A stretch of DNA of 7,181 nucleotides from Gracilibacteraceae bacterium. Lineage in GTDB: Bacteria > Bacillota > Desulfitobacteriia > Desulfitobacteriales > Syntrophobotulaceae. The translations under genes were made by a program, and so were the position numbers. Under the pieces are notes generated by a model, which was given only the letters and a program-made list of their open reading frames with translations, had not been told where the DNA came from and did no database searches. This document shows positions 1-6,412 of this stretch, piece after piece; within the stretch, counting starts at the first letter, position 1, and each line of letters begins with the position of its first letter. The DNA is taken from contig JAISQG010000107.1 of assembly GCA_031274335.1 (NCBI GenBank), positions 1 to 7,181 on the forward strand, read 5' to 3'.

Positions 1-594
1 CAGCATAATGCCTTTTTCGGCGGCAAAAGATTTGAGCCATGTCCGGTATTCTTCGATAAGTCGGGCGGCGTTCGGATCCGGGTCCGGCAGCGGCAGAATC
101 AAAACAGGCTTGATATGCGAAGCTTCGGCTTTGTTGACCAGAGAGATCATATCGCGCTGATAATCTTCCAGCGGGCGGCCATCGCCGTCGAGTGCGTCCC
201 CGTTCCCGGCCATAATCACAACCCGGCCCGGGTTTTCCGTCAGTACGTCCGCGTCAAAGCGCTCCAGCAGACGATTGGAGGGCTGATACGTGGCGCCTTT
301 GTTCACGACTTCCACTTTGAGCAGGGGCTGCAGCAGAGCCGGCCATGAATCTTCCGGCTTGCCCGGAAATCCAAGCGTAAAAGAATCGCCGAAGCAAACA
401 ATTTTCGTGTTCACCGGTTCTTCCGCTTCCGGATCGTCCGGCAGCGTCTGCTCTCCCGCCGGCTGCTGTTCAGCGTCAATCGCGGCGGCGTCTTCGCCTC
501 CCCGCCATATTTCCGCCAGGCTGAAAGCAAGCGCGATAAGAGTGATTATTATGGCGAATTGGATTATTCTTATTACCGAACGATAACTGCGCAC
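1..594 (-). CDS. SGNH/GDSL-type hydrolase, membrane-anchored, partial (C-terminus beyond window)
   Basis: The frame is open from a GTG at 594 to the window edge, giving 198 residues without a stop. The GTG is chosen because a strong GAGGAGG site lies 5 bases upstream and the first residues form a basic start followed by one hydrophobic segment (about residues 8-26). After an acidic, proline-rich linker (about 33-62) comes the SGNH fold: block I GDSFTLG at 69-75 with the likely nucleophile Ser71, a block II-like NKGATYQ at 98-104 whose Gly would help form the oxyanion hole, and a block III-like AGNGD at 129-133. Block V with the catalytic Asp/His lies outside the window. By family this is an esterase or acyl-hydrolase; the anchor and linker place the catalytic domain outside the membrane, where deacylation of an envelope glycan or lipid is possible, but the substrate is unknown. 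It begins 27 bases after the S41 protease gene and probably shares its transcript. The family assignment is fairly sure, the specific function is not. Confidence 0.8.
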   Translation of the reverse strand, partial: MRSYRSVIRIIQFAIIITLIALAFSLAEIWRGGEDAAAIDAEQQPAGEQTLPDDPEAEEPVNTKIVCFGDSFTLGFPGKPEDSWPALLQPLLKVEVVNKGATYQPSNRLLERFDADVLTENPGRVVIMAGNGDALDGDGRPLEDYQRDMISLVNKAEASHIKPVLILPLPDPDPNAARLIEEYRTWLKSFAAEKGIML

Positions 595-599
595 AAAAA

Positions 600-606
600 C
601 CTCCTC
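600..606 (-). promoter_or_regulatory. Ribosome binding site deciding the GTG start of the SGNH hydrolase
   Basis: On the minus strand GAGGAGG is followed by five T residues and then GTG at 594-592. This near-perfect Shine-Dalgarno supports the GTG start; no in-frame ATG near the N-terminus would keep the complete hydrophobic anchor. Confidence 0.8.
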
Positions 607-621
607 ATTTAAAAATGCCCG

Positions 622-2238
622 TCACTTTTCCACGGACGCGCGGATTACAGCCAGTTCCGGCGGCAGCAGGCGGCCGGACATGTCTTTCAGCCCGTGCAGC
701 ACGAGCCAGTAATCAGCTCCGGGAATGAGCTGTTCGCCCGGCCGGAGCTCCAGCATCCCCGTCTCGCTCTCCTTGACCGTGTAGGGAAGGCGTCGCCCGG
801 TTTGCGCGTCAATCAGTTCCACGCGCTCCGGCGTCACGGTCATCCAGTCCACGGACTGTTCCCCGGCGCTCAAGGTGAATACTTTGTCCGGCGGCACGTC
901 GTTCAGAATGCCGGCGCTCCTGTATCCGGGATAATAGAGCAAATGAGAATGAAGACCCGCAGGCAAATATTCCCACCCGGCCGCCGTTCCCCGCTCAAGC
1001 CGGACATCGCGCTCCAGGCTCAGAATAATACGGCCGGCCAGCCAAAATGTTTCCGAGCGCAAATCCTCCAGCGAAAAGGCATACCTTCCGGCCGGCGTCT
1101 GTACGCGGATATAACCGTCGACGTCCGGCGGCACGGTGTCGTGCCCGGCCAGAAGCAGCGCGCCCACATTGAGGGCTTCGTCATCCGGTACGGCGAGCTG
1201 CGGCGCGATGCCCACGCTGTCAATGGCGCCGTGCTGCGGGGAGAAAAAGCGGTAAATCGTCATTTTCAGGTAATCCCCGTTCGAAAGGCCGAATATTTGC
1301 TTGACCTTGCCCGCGCCAGAAGTGTTGCCTCCCACCAGCAGAGCGCGCCTGTGGTCGCGCAGCGCCCCGCTCACCACCTCGGAAGAACTGGCCGAATACC
1401 TGTCTGTCAGAAGGACGACCGGTTCGCTCAAAGCTATTTCCTGCCGGTTCGCGGAAATACTTTCGCTGGTCTGGGACTCCTCCATGATCATGGCCGTGCT
1501 GTTTCCGATAAAAAAGCCCAACAGATCCAGCGCTTCCTCCGTGTAACCGCCCGTGTTGCCGCGCAAATCCAGGAGCCAGCAGTCCGCCCCCTCCGCCTTC
1601 AGGCGCAGCGCCTCCGCCTGAAATTCTTCCGCCATCGTCATGCCAAAGGAATTCAGCGCCACATAGCCGATGTGTTCGTCTATGAGCAATCCCTCGGCCA
1701 AGGGCATGTACAAAATGCTGCGCGTCAGCGTAAAACGCAGCGTTTCCTGCCCGCGCCGCACAGCGACGTTGACGTCGCTGCCCGGTTCACCTCGGAGCAG
1801 CGCGGTTGATTCGTCCGTGGTCATCCCGGACAGCGGCGCGTCATTCACGGCAATGATGACGTCGCCGGGGCTGATTCCCTGTGCCTTGGCCGAATAGCCT
1901 TCCATCACTTCGAGCACGAGCAGACCTTCCGGCGCCTCCTCAATCACGACGCCGACCATGCCCGTCGCCGATTCATTGTCGATGGAGCCGACAAAGCGGC
2001 TGTACGTCTCCCCGTCCATATATTCTGTGTCCGGATCACGCAAACGGCTGACCATTTCCTCCACGCTTTTCGCGTTGAGTACGTCGGGCCCCAGCTCATC
2101 GACATAATAAATCATGAGCAGTTCCCGCACTTCCTCCAATAGATCGGCGTCGGCGGCGCGAACTACGGCGGCCGGAAACAGGGCAAAAGCCAGTAGGAAC
2201 ACCAGCGCCCAGCAAATCCGTTTAACAGCCTTATACAT
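622..2238 (-). CDS. Secreted S41-family (C-terminal processing) peptidase with PDZ and C-terminal Ig-like domain
   Basis: This 538-residue protein has a signal peptide (basic MYKAVKR, hydrophobic core about 9-23, probable cleavage after Ala28), an S41 N-terminal helical region with the LRDPDTEYM motif (66-74), a PDZ domain (about 92-172), then the S41 protease core (about 188-350). The serine motif YSASSSEVVSGALRD spans 281-295, with Ser284 aligning to the family nucleophile. The lysine loop reads NTSGAGKVKQ (305-314): ungapped comparison with the usual T-x-G-K-G puts Ala309 where Lys is expected, with Lys311 two residues on. Residues about 451-535 resemble a bacterial Ig-like (SbsA/Big_5 type) domain, including PGADYWLVLHGLKDMSGRLL; about 375-450 is unassigned. 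Start: the frame extends upstream to 2334, but the ATG at 2238 has AAGGAG six bases before it and a signal peptide directly after it, and it avoids overlap with the preceding gene. Family members cleave proteins near exposed C-termini, outside the cytoplasmic membrane in Gram-positives; the substrate here is unknown. Confidence 0.93.
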   Translation of the reverse strand: MYKAVKRICWALVFLLAFALFPAAVVRAADADLLEEVRELLMIYYVDELGPDVLNAKSVEEMVSRLRDPDTEYMDGETYSRFVGSIDNESATGMVGVVIEEAPEGLLVLEVMEGYSAKAQGISPGDVIIAVNDAPLSGMTTDESTALLRGEPGSDVNVAVRRGQETLRFTLTRSILYMPLAEGLLIDEHIGYVALNSFGMTMAEEFQAEALRLKAEGADCWLLDLRGNTGGYTEEALDLLGFFIGNSTAMIMEESQTSESISANRQEIALSEPVVLLTDRYSASSSEVVSGALRDHRRALLVGGNTSGAGKVKQIFGLSNGDYLKMTIYRFFSPQHGAIDSVGIAPQLAVPDDEALNVGALLLAGHDTVPPDVDGYIRVQTPAGRYAFSLEDLRSETFWLAGRIILSLERDVRLERGTAAGWEYLPAGLHSHLLYYPGYRSAGILNDVPPDKVFTLSAGEQSVDWMTVTPERVELIDAQTGRRLPYTVKESETGMLELRPGEQLIPGADYWLVLHGLKDMSGRLLPPELAVIRASVEK

Positions 2239-2244
2239 GATTTT

Positions 2245-2250
2245 CTCCTT
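2245..2250 (-). promoter_or_regulatory. Ribosome binding site deciding the S41 peptidase start
   Basis: AAGGAG lies six bases upstream of the ATG at 2238 on the minus strand. It favours this start over the longer open frame beginning at 2334, whose extra residues would precede and spoil the signal peptide. Confidence 0.8.
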
Positions 2251-2270
2251 ATTAGAAATTGTCAGACAGA

Positions 2271-2283
2271 GCGCGAAACGCGC
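2271..2283 (-). other. Short intergenic GC hairpin between EAL-HDOD and S41 genes
   Basis: GCGCG, a three-base loop TTT, then CGCGC form a perfect five-base-pair stem on the transcript. It starts 11 bases after the EAL-HDOD stop codon and ends about 20 bases before the S41 ribosome binding site. No U-run follows, so it is not a classical intrinsic terminator. It may stabilise or process the mRNA between the two genes, or be chance in GC-rich DNA. Confidence 0.35.
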
Positions 2284-2293
2284 AATCCGTTGT

Positions 2294-3505
2294 TTATACG
2301 AACACAGCGTCCGCGTAGGCGATTGCTTCCACATAGTAATCCGCGATCTCCTCCATCGCGATTTTTTCCTGGGCGGAGATCACAAAGGCGTCGTCCCAAT
2401 GGCCGGCCTCATACAGGAGTGTAAAGCGCAAAATCCGCCCCAGCAGGTTGTCGGCGCCGAGCAGCGCCTCTTTCACCGCCGACGACATGCTGAGCTCTTC
2501 CAGTATCTGGGTTAAATTTTCGTCCAAAACCGCATCGATCATGGAAAACATGCCGACATTGAATGCTTCCTCCGGCGACACCTGCCGCGGCCCGATTTTC
2601 TGCGCCAGCTTTTCCGCGAACACGCCCCGCACCAGAGCCATGCGCGCCAACTCCTCCATTTCCTTGTTCACTGTTTCCCGGATAAAAAGCAGCGTCACCC
2701 AGCGGTTGATTTCTTTGAGGCCGAGCCGCACGAGCGCTTCCTCCAGGGAATTAGTGCGGTAGCCCGCGTAATAGGCCGCGCTGTTTATCTGGTTCAAAAA
2801 GCGAAAGCTCAGGCTTATATCATTGCGGATAATGCTCGCGAGTTCCCGGAAATCCGGTTCCGGCCGGCGCAATTCCCGCATCACCCGCAGGAAGGTATTC
2901 GAGGACACGTCCAGCGTCGCCTTGGAAAAGACCGTCGGCTTCGCGAAATAATACCCCTGAAAAAGCGTGTACCCGTCCGCGATGGCCTGGCGAAACTCCT
3001 CCTCAGTCTCCACTTTTTCCGCCAATAGCGTGATATTCCTGCTCAACAAGGTTCGGGCAGCTTCCGTTCGTCCTTTTTCATCCAAAAGGCGAAAATCCAC
3101 TTTCACAATATTGACGTAATTAAAAATTTCCTCATTTTGAACGGAGCCGGCGTAATCATCGAGGGCCAGAATATATTTTTGCCTTTTCAAATCCTCGATC
3201 TGTGCCAGCAATTCGTCGTCTATTTCCACATCTTCCAATATTTCTATGACAAACTCGTTCGGATTCAGCAGAGAAGGCAACGCGCCCATGAGCAACGGGC
3301 GCGTAAAATTGACAAACCCATGTTTTCCGTTCGTCAGGTTACGCAGGCCAAAAGCGGTGATGGCATCCGCCACAACGGCCTGTGTCGCCTTGTTCCCGTC
3401 CGTGTTCGGGTTATAGGCGAGGCCTCCGTCCCGGTACAGCAACTCGTAGGCGCGCAATTCGCGATTGCTGTCAAAAATCGGTTGTCTCGCCACATGCACT
3501 TTCAT
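2294..3505 (-). CDS. EAL-HDOD signalling protein (YuxH/COG3434-like)
   Basis: The 403-residue protein opens with VARQPIFDSNRELRAYELLYR, the characteristic start of stand-alone EAL-HDOD proteins. A compact EAL domain covers about 1-195 and an HDOD domain about 200-395. The EAL signature reads ELL (21-23). By eye the metal/c-di-GMP ligand positions look retained: Glu21, Asn66, Glu88, Asp116-Asp117, Lys135, Glu163, Glu166 and Gln183. The loop normally DDFGTG is DDYAGS (116-121) and EGVE is EKVE (163-166), and the domain is shorter than in classical phosphodiesterases. The HDOD half lacks the metal site of true HD hydrolases and is usually a protein-interaction output module. There is no signal peptide or membrane segment, so it is cytoplasmic. 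A c-di-GMP phosphodiesterase or c-di-GMP-binding scaffold are both possible. Its ATG lies two bases after the helicase stop codon, and its ribosome binding site is inside the helicase reading frame, which implies co-transcription and probable translational coupling. Confidence 0.92.
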   Translation of the reverse strand: MKVHVARQPIFDSNRELRAYELLYRDGGLAYNPNTDGNKATQAVVADAITAFGLRNLTNGKHGFVNFTRPLLMGALPSLLNPNEFVIEILEDVEIDDELLAQIEDLKRQKYILALDDYAGSVQNEEIFNYVNIVKVDFRLLDEKGRTEAARTLLSRNITLLAEKVETEEEFRQAIADGYTLFQGYYFAKPTVFSKATLDVSSNTFLRVMRELRRPEPDFRELASIIRNDISLSFRFLNQINSAAYYAGYRTNSLEEALVRLGLKEINRWVTLLFIRETVNKEMEELARMALVRGVFAEKLAQKIGPRQVSPEEAFNVGMFSMIDAVLDENLTQILEELSMSSAVKEALLGADNLLGRILRFTLLYEAGHWDDAFVISAQEKIAMEEIADYYVEAIAYADAVFV

Positions 3506-3507
3506 AA

Positions 3508-4953
3508 TTATTTTTTCCTTTGCGGCCGGTATCCCTGATCCCGCCTTTGCCCGGAAGCATCAGAGCGCTCTGTGCGGCGCGGACCATAGCCCGGCCGCCG
3601 GCCGCCGAAAGACGAAGGCCGCGCCCTCTTGTCCCGCAAAGGCGCCTCCTCTGTCAGAGTGACCGGAGTGGCGTCCGGCTCCTTGGTCATCAGTTTGAGT
3701 GCCGCAGCCAGCAAAGTCACGGAATCAGCCCTTTCGAGCAGTTCTTCCGCCAGAGGCTGGTAATCATAATACTGCTCGGCCTCCACGGTCTCCAGCAGAC
3801 GGTCCGACGTCAGGCGCAGCTGGCCTTGCAGGGCGTCCGCCATAGAGGGCAACGGTCTCCGCTTCATTTTTTTGTTGGTGATGGTTTCGATCAGGCGCAA
3901 ATGACCCATTTCGCGCGGCGTCACAAAGGTGATCGCCAGACCGCTTTTACCGGCGCGCCCCGTTCGTCCGATCCGGTGGACGTAGCTCTCCGGATCCTGC
4001 GGCACATCAAAATTATAAACATGCGTGACTCCGCTGATATCCAAGCCGCGCGCCGCCACGTCCGTCGCCACGAGGATATCGACATTTCCACTGCGAAAAC
4101 GGCGCATGACGCTGTCCCGCCGCGTCTGGGCCAGATCGCCGTGAATCCCTTCGGCGGAATAGCCGCGCTTGCTCAGGGCTTCGTACAACTCACCCACGCG
4201 TCTTTTCGTGCGCCCGAAAACGATGGCCGCTTCCGGGGACTGAATGTCGAGCAGACGGCACAACGCGTCGAATTTGAGCTTTTCCGGCAACTCGATATAC
4301 TGCTGTTCGGTATTCGGCACAGTGACTTCTTTGGGCTGAATAGTGATGTACTGCGGTTCGCGCATGAAGCGCCGGCTGAGCTCCTGCACGGCGCGCGGAA
4401 TGGTCGCGGAAAAAAGCATCGTCTGCCTTTCGTCCGGCACTTCGCTCAAAATGGTTTCAATGTCTTCGACAAAGCCCATGCTGAGCATTTCATCCGCTTC
4501 ATCCAGCACTACGATTTCAATCCACTGCAACCGCAGAGTCTGGCGGCGCATATGATCCATCAGGCGGCCCGGCGTGCCGACCACTATCTGCGGCCTGTTC
4601 TTCAGAGCGCGGATCTGGCGCTCGATGTCCTGCCCGCCGTAAATCGGCAAAGCCCGAATCCTCTTATACTGGCCGATGCGGTTTAGTTCCTCCGCCACTT
4701 GGATGGCCAGCTCACGCGTAGGCGTGACGACGAGCGCCGCGACATGCTCCATGTCCGGGCGCAGTTTCTCCGCGATCGGGATGCCAAAGGCGGCTGTTTT
4801 GCCTGTGCCGGTCTGAGCCTGCCCGATAAAATCCTTGCCTTGCAGGAATAACGGTATGGCGCGGGACTGAATGGGCGTCATTTCCTCAAAGCCCATCGCC
4901 GTCACCGCCCGTTCTACAGGGCTGCTCAGGCCAAGTTCCGAAAAATTGGACAC
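3508..4953 (-). CDS. cshA: DEAD-box ATP-dependent RNA helicase, CshA-like
   Basis: The 481-residue cytoplasmic protein carries the complete DEAD-box motif set: Q motif GFEEMTPIQ (21-29), motif I AQTGTGKT (46-53), Ia PTREL (78-82), Ib TPGR (127-130), II DEAD (151-154), III SAT (182-184), IV region [11 protein letters not shown] (242-252), [11 protein letters not shown] (296-305) and [12 protein letters not shown] (326-335). It is therefore expected to unwind short RNA duplexes using ATP. Residues about 345-430 form a family-specific extension, and the last 40 or so are a basic, Arg/Gly-rich tail ([14 protein letters not shown] and RPQRKK) suited to non-specific RNA binding. Length and N-terminal sequence match the Firmicutes CshA group, which works in rRNA maturation, cold adaptation and the RNA degradosome; that role is inferred from family. 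The start is GTG, nine bases after GAGGAG, and no ATG fits better. It follows the flavodiiron gene by 38 bases with no terminator and runs directly into the EAL-HDOD gene. Confidence 0.95.
   Translation of the reverse strand: MSNFSELGLSSPVERAVTAMGFEEMTPIQSRAIPLFLQGKDFIGQAQTGTGKTAAFGIPIAEKLRPDMEHVAALVVTPTRELAIQVAEELNRIGQYKRIRALPIYGGQDIERQIRALKNRPQIVVGTPGRLMDHMRRQTLRLQWIEIVVLDEADEMLSMGFVEDIETILSEVPDERQTMLFSATIPRAVQELSRRFMREPQYITIQPKEVTVPNTEQQYIELPEKLKFDALCRLLDIQSPEAAIVFGRTKRRVGELYEALSKRGYSAEGIHGDLAQTRRDSVMRRFRSGNVDILVATDVAARGLDISGVTHVYNFDVPQDPESYVHRIGRTGRAGKSGLAITFVTPREMGHLRLIETITNKKMKRRPLPSMADALQGQLRLTSDRLLETVEAEQYYDYQPLAEELLERADSVTLLAAALKLMTKEPDATPVTLTEEAPLRDKRARPSSFGGRRPGYGPRRTERSDASGQRRDQGYRPQRKK
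3516..3521 (-). promoter_or_regulatory. Ribosome binding site of the EAL-HDOD gene, embedded in the helicase coding end
   Basis: AAAGGA lies ten bases upstream of the ATG at 3505 and overlaps the last codons (Gln-Arg-Lys) of the helicase. The helicase TAA stop and the next ATG are separated by two bases, an arrangement that commonly couples translation of the two genes. Confidence 0.75.
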
Positions 4954-4962
4954 TCTTGATTT

Positions 4963-4968
4963 CTCCTC
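4963..4968 (-). promoter_or_regulatory. Ribosome binding site supporting the GTG start of the helicase
   Basis: GAGGAG lies nine bases upstream of GTG at 4953-4951, and the protein then begins SNFSELGLS, the normal beginning of the Q-motif region. The site sits in the 38-base gap after the flavodiiron stop codon. Confidence 0.75.
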
Positions 4969-4991
4969 GCTGTTTAATTCGTAACAATTCC

Positions 4992-6164
4992 TCAGATGAA
5001 AGCCTGCACGCCTTGCCGCACGTGTTCGCTCAGCGCGTTCAGTTGTTCTTCGTCAGGGATGTACTGGATGCGCACACTATCCAGCATCCGCATCCCGGCC
5101 TCGCGCATGATTTTGTCTACGATACCCACGCTTTGGCCACCCCAGCCGTATGAGCCGAAGGCAAAGCCGACCCGGTTTTTTGGCGCCAGCCCGGACAGAT
5201 AAGTCAGGAACTGGGCGACCGGCGGCATGATGCCGTTGTTCAAAGTAGGCGAACCCACAAAAACGAATTTGGAATTGAGCACGCCGGTCATAATGTCTGA
5301 AATATGCGTCGTTTTCAGGTTGCACATTCTCGCCGGCACGCCGGCATGTTCGAGGGCGTCCCCAATCCGCAACGCCATAGTTTCCGTCGAATGCCACATG
5401 GAATCATAAACGACGACTGCCCGGTTTTCCGGCTGATCAGCCGACCATTTCTGATACCAGCCGACTACGGTTCCCACATCCCGGCGCCAGATGAGCCCGT
5501 GGCTGGGGGCGATAACGCTGATATCCAGGCCGGCCGCGTCGGCCAGCGCCTTCTGGGTCTGCGCCCCGTAAGGCATGACGATGTTCGCATAATACTTCGC
5601 CGCTTCTTCCTCCACTACGCCGAGCGGCACTTCGTCTGCGAAACGCTCCGCGGAAGCCATATGCTCGCCGAAGGCGTCATTGGAAAAAAGCATCTTGGCT
5701 TCGGGGCAGTACGTCAGCATATTGTCCGGCCAATGCACCATAGGCGTGCCGACAAAGGAAAAGCTGTGCTTGCCGATGCGCAGGGAGTCGCCGGTTTTGA
5801 CGGCATGAAAATCCCAGTCCTCCTTGTAATGAGCGCGCAATCCTTTCTCGCCCTGCGGCGAAGTGTAGACGGCGGCACCCGGCGTGAGCTTCATCAGCTG
5901 CGGCAACGACCCGGAATGGTCCATTTCGACATGGTTGGAAATCACGACGTCTATCTTGGACGGATCGACGATTTCTGAAATGCGCGCCTTCATTTCATCA
6001 AAAAAAGGTGCTTTTACCGTGTCAATCAGCGTGATTTTATCGTCTGCGATCAAATACGCGTTGTAGCTGGAGCCGCGGGCTGTCGAATAACCGTGAAAAT
6101 TCCGTGTATCCCAGTCCACGGCCCCGACCCACCAAATATTTTCCGCCACTTTGACAGCTTTCAT
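4992..6164 (-). CDS. fprA: Flavodiiron protein (A-type flavoprotein; O2/NO reductase)
   Basis: The 390-residue protein matches the minimal class A flavodiiron architecture: a metallo-beta-lactamase-like domain (about 1-245) followed by a flavodoxin domain (about 248-390). All expected di-iron ligands are visible: His78, Glu80, Asp82 and His83 in NHVEMDH, His144 in MVHWPD, bridging Asp163 in SNDAFG, and His222 in PSHG. FMN-binding loops appear as [12 protein letters not shown] (253-264), VGSPTLNNG (303-311) and GSYGWGG (337-343). Such cytoplasmic enzymes reduce O2 to water and/or NO to N2O, protecting anaerobes; electrons normally come from rubredoxin or a rubredoxin reductase, neither of which is encoded here or fused to this protein. 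Which gas it prefers cannot be read from the sequence. It is the first gene of the five-gene minus-strand cluster, with a good promoter 40-70 bases upstream. The ATG is preceded at nine bases by GGGGG, a weak Shine-Dalgarno compared with its neighbours. fprA is the usual clostridial name. Confidence 0.95.
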   Translation of the reverse strand: MKAVKVAENIWWVGAVDWDTRNFHGYSTARGSSYNAYLIADDKITLIDTVKAPFFDEMKARISEIVDPSKIDVVISNHVEMDHSGSLPQLMKLTPGAAVYTSPQGEKGLRAHYKEDWDFHAVKTGDSLRIGKHSFSFVGTPMVHWPDNMLTYCPEAKMLFSNDAFGEHMASAERFADEVPLGVVEEEAAKYYANIVMPYGAQTQKALADAAGLDISVIAPSHGLIWRRDVGTVVGWYQKWSADQPENRAVVVYDSMWHSTETMALRIGDALEHAGVPARMCNLKTTHISDIMTGVLNSKFVFVGSPTLNNGIMPPVAQFLTYLSGLAPKNRVGFAFGSYGWGGQSVGIVDKIMREAGMRMLDSVRIQYIPDEEQLNALSEHVRQGVQAFI

Positions 6165-6205
6165 GATTCATAACCCCCATATCTTTTTACAATAGTTCTC
6201 ATTTA

Positions 6206-6233
6206 ATTATATAGTTATTTCTTGATTTCACAA
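6206..6233 (-). promoter_or_regulatory. Probable sigma-A-type promoter of the flavodiiron-led cluster
   Basis: On the minus strand TTGTGA (6233-6228) and a perfect TATAAT (6211-6206) are separated by 16 bases in an AT-rich stretch unlike the surrounding DNA. Transcription would start near 6199, giving a leader of about 35 bases before the flavodiiron ATG. No classical PerR, Fur or Rex operator was recognised with confidence. Confidence 0.65.
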
Positions 6234-6234
6234 G

Positions 6235-6282
6235 GGCAGAATGGCGAAAAACAAAAAGATGTATAATTCACATTATTCTGCC
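6235..6282. repeat. Inverted repeat between the divergent promoters
   Basis: GGCAGAAT at 6235-6242 is matched by its exact reverse complement ATTCTGCC at 6275-6282, 32 bases apart. The left arm abuts the -35 box of the minus-strand promoter. The repeat could be a paired operator for looping or cooperative binding, or a long-looped hairpin. The spacer is AT-rich. The function is unknown, and chance cannot be excluded for eight-base arms. Confidence 0.45.
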
Positions 6283-6321
6283 GACGGCGCCGATCCCCAG
6301 TCTACCGCCCACGGCGTGGTG

Positions 6322-6350
6322 TTGCCCTTTGGTATGTTTTCTGCTATAAT
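6322..6350 (+). promoter_or_regulatory. Probable sigma-A-type promoter of the sortase gene
   Basis: TTGCCC (6322-6327) and a perfect TATAAT (6345-6350) are spaced by the optimal 17 bases. Transcription would start near 6357, about 56 bases before the sortase ATG. Together with the promoter at 6206-6233 it makes the 248-base region 6165-6412 a divergent control region; no small gene is evident in it. Confidence 0.7.
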
Positions 6351-6352
6351 AG

Positions 6353-6379
6353 GGCTGTCCCGATCTCGCGCGGGCAGCC
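6353..6379 (+). promoter_or_regulatory. GC-rich inverted repeat at the sortase transcription start
   Basis: GGCTG-T-CCCG (6353-6362) pairs with CGGG-CAGCC (6371-6379) around an eight-base loop, giving nine GC-rich base pairs with one bulged T. The expected start of transcription (about 6357) falls inside the left arm, so a DNA operator is as likely as a 5'-leader hairpin. No U-run follows, so it is not an intrinsic terminator. Confidence 0.45.
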
Positions 6380-6397
6380 GACGCGAATAACGCCATG

Positions 6398-6402
6398 AAG
6401 GA
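6398..6402 (+). promoter_or_regulatory. Ribosome binding site deciding the sortase start
   Basis: AAGGA lies ten bases before the ATG at 6413. An in-frame ATG at 6395 would add six residues (MKDVSF) but has no purine-rich site at a suitable distance, so 6413 is preferred. Confidence 0.65.
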
Positions 6403-6412
6403 TGTGAGTTTT

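Noticed and set aside
595..621. CATTTTTAAATG mini-dyad between the S41 and SGNH genes as a terminator
   Set aside because: The stem is five AT-rich pairs with a two-base loop, overlaps the approach to the ribosome binding site and has no GC-rich stem, so termination is unlikely.
694..1809. Long plus-strand open frame opposite the S41 protease gene
   Set aside because: It is antisense to a well-supported protease, its translation is rich in Arg/His/Gln without any domain or membrane pattern, and it has no ribosome binding site. Such frames are common opposite GC-rich genes.
2239..2334. Upstream extension of the S41 protease by 32 residues
   Set aside because: It would overlap the EAL-HDOD gene and place a non-hydrophobic leader before a proper signal peptide. 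The ATG at 2238 has a clear ribosome binding site.
3520..4686. Long plus-strand open frame opposite the DEAD-box helicase gene
   Set aside because: It lies antisense to a gene with every helicase motif; the translation shows no recognisable family and unnatural composition.
5304..5978. Plus-strand open frame opposite the flavodiiron gene
   Set aside because: It is antisense to a clearly conserved enzyme and has no start signals or motifs.
6201..6233. Possible PerR/Fur-type operator over the flavodiiron promoter
   Set aside because: The stretch is AT-rich but lacks a convincing 7-1-7 inverted repeat; the AT content is explained by the promoter itself.
6262..6267. Second TATAAT on the plus strand as an additional sortase promoter
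   Set aside because: No acceptable -35 box occurs 16-18 bases upstream (the sequence there reads near GAATGG), and the promoter at 6322-6350 is far better.
6285..6292. Perfect palindrome CGGCGCCG in the divergent region
   Set aside because: Eight-base GC palindromes are expected by chance in GC-rich DNA, and there is no second copy or link to a promoter element.
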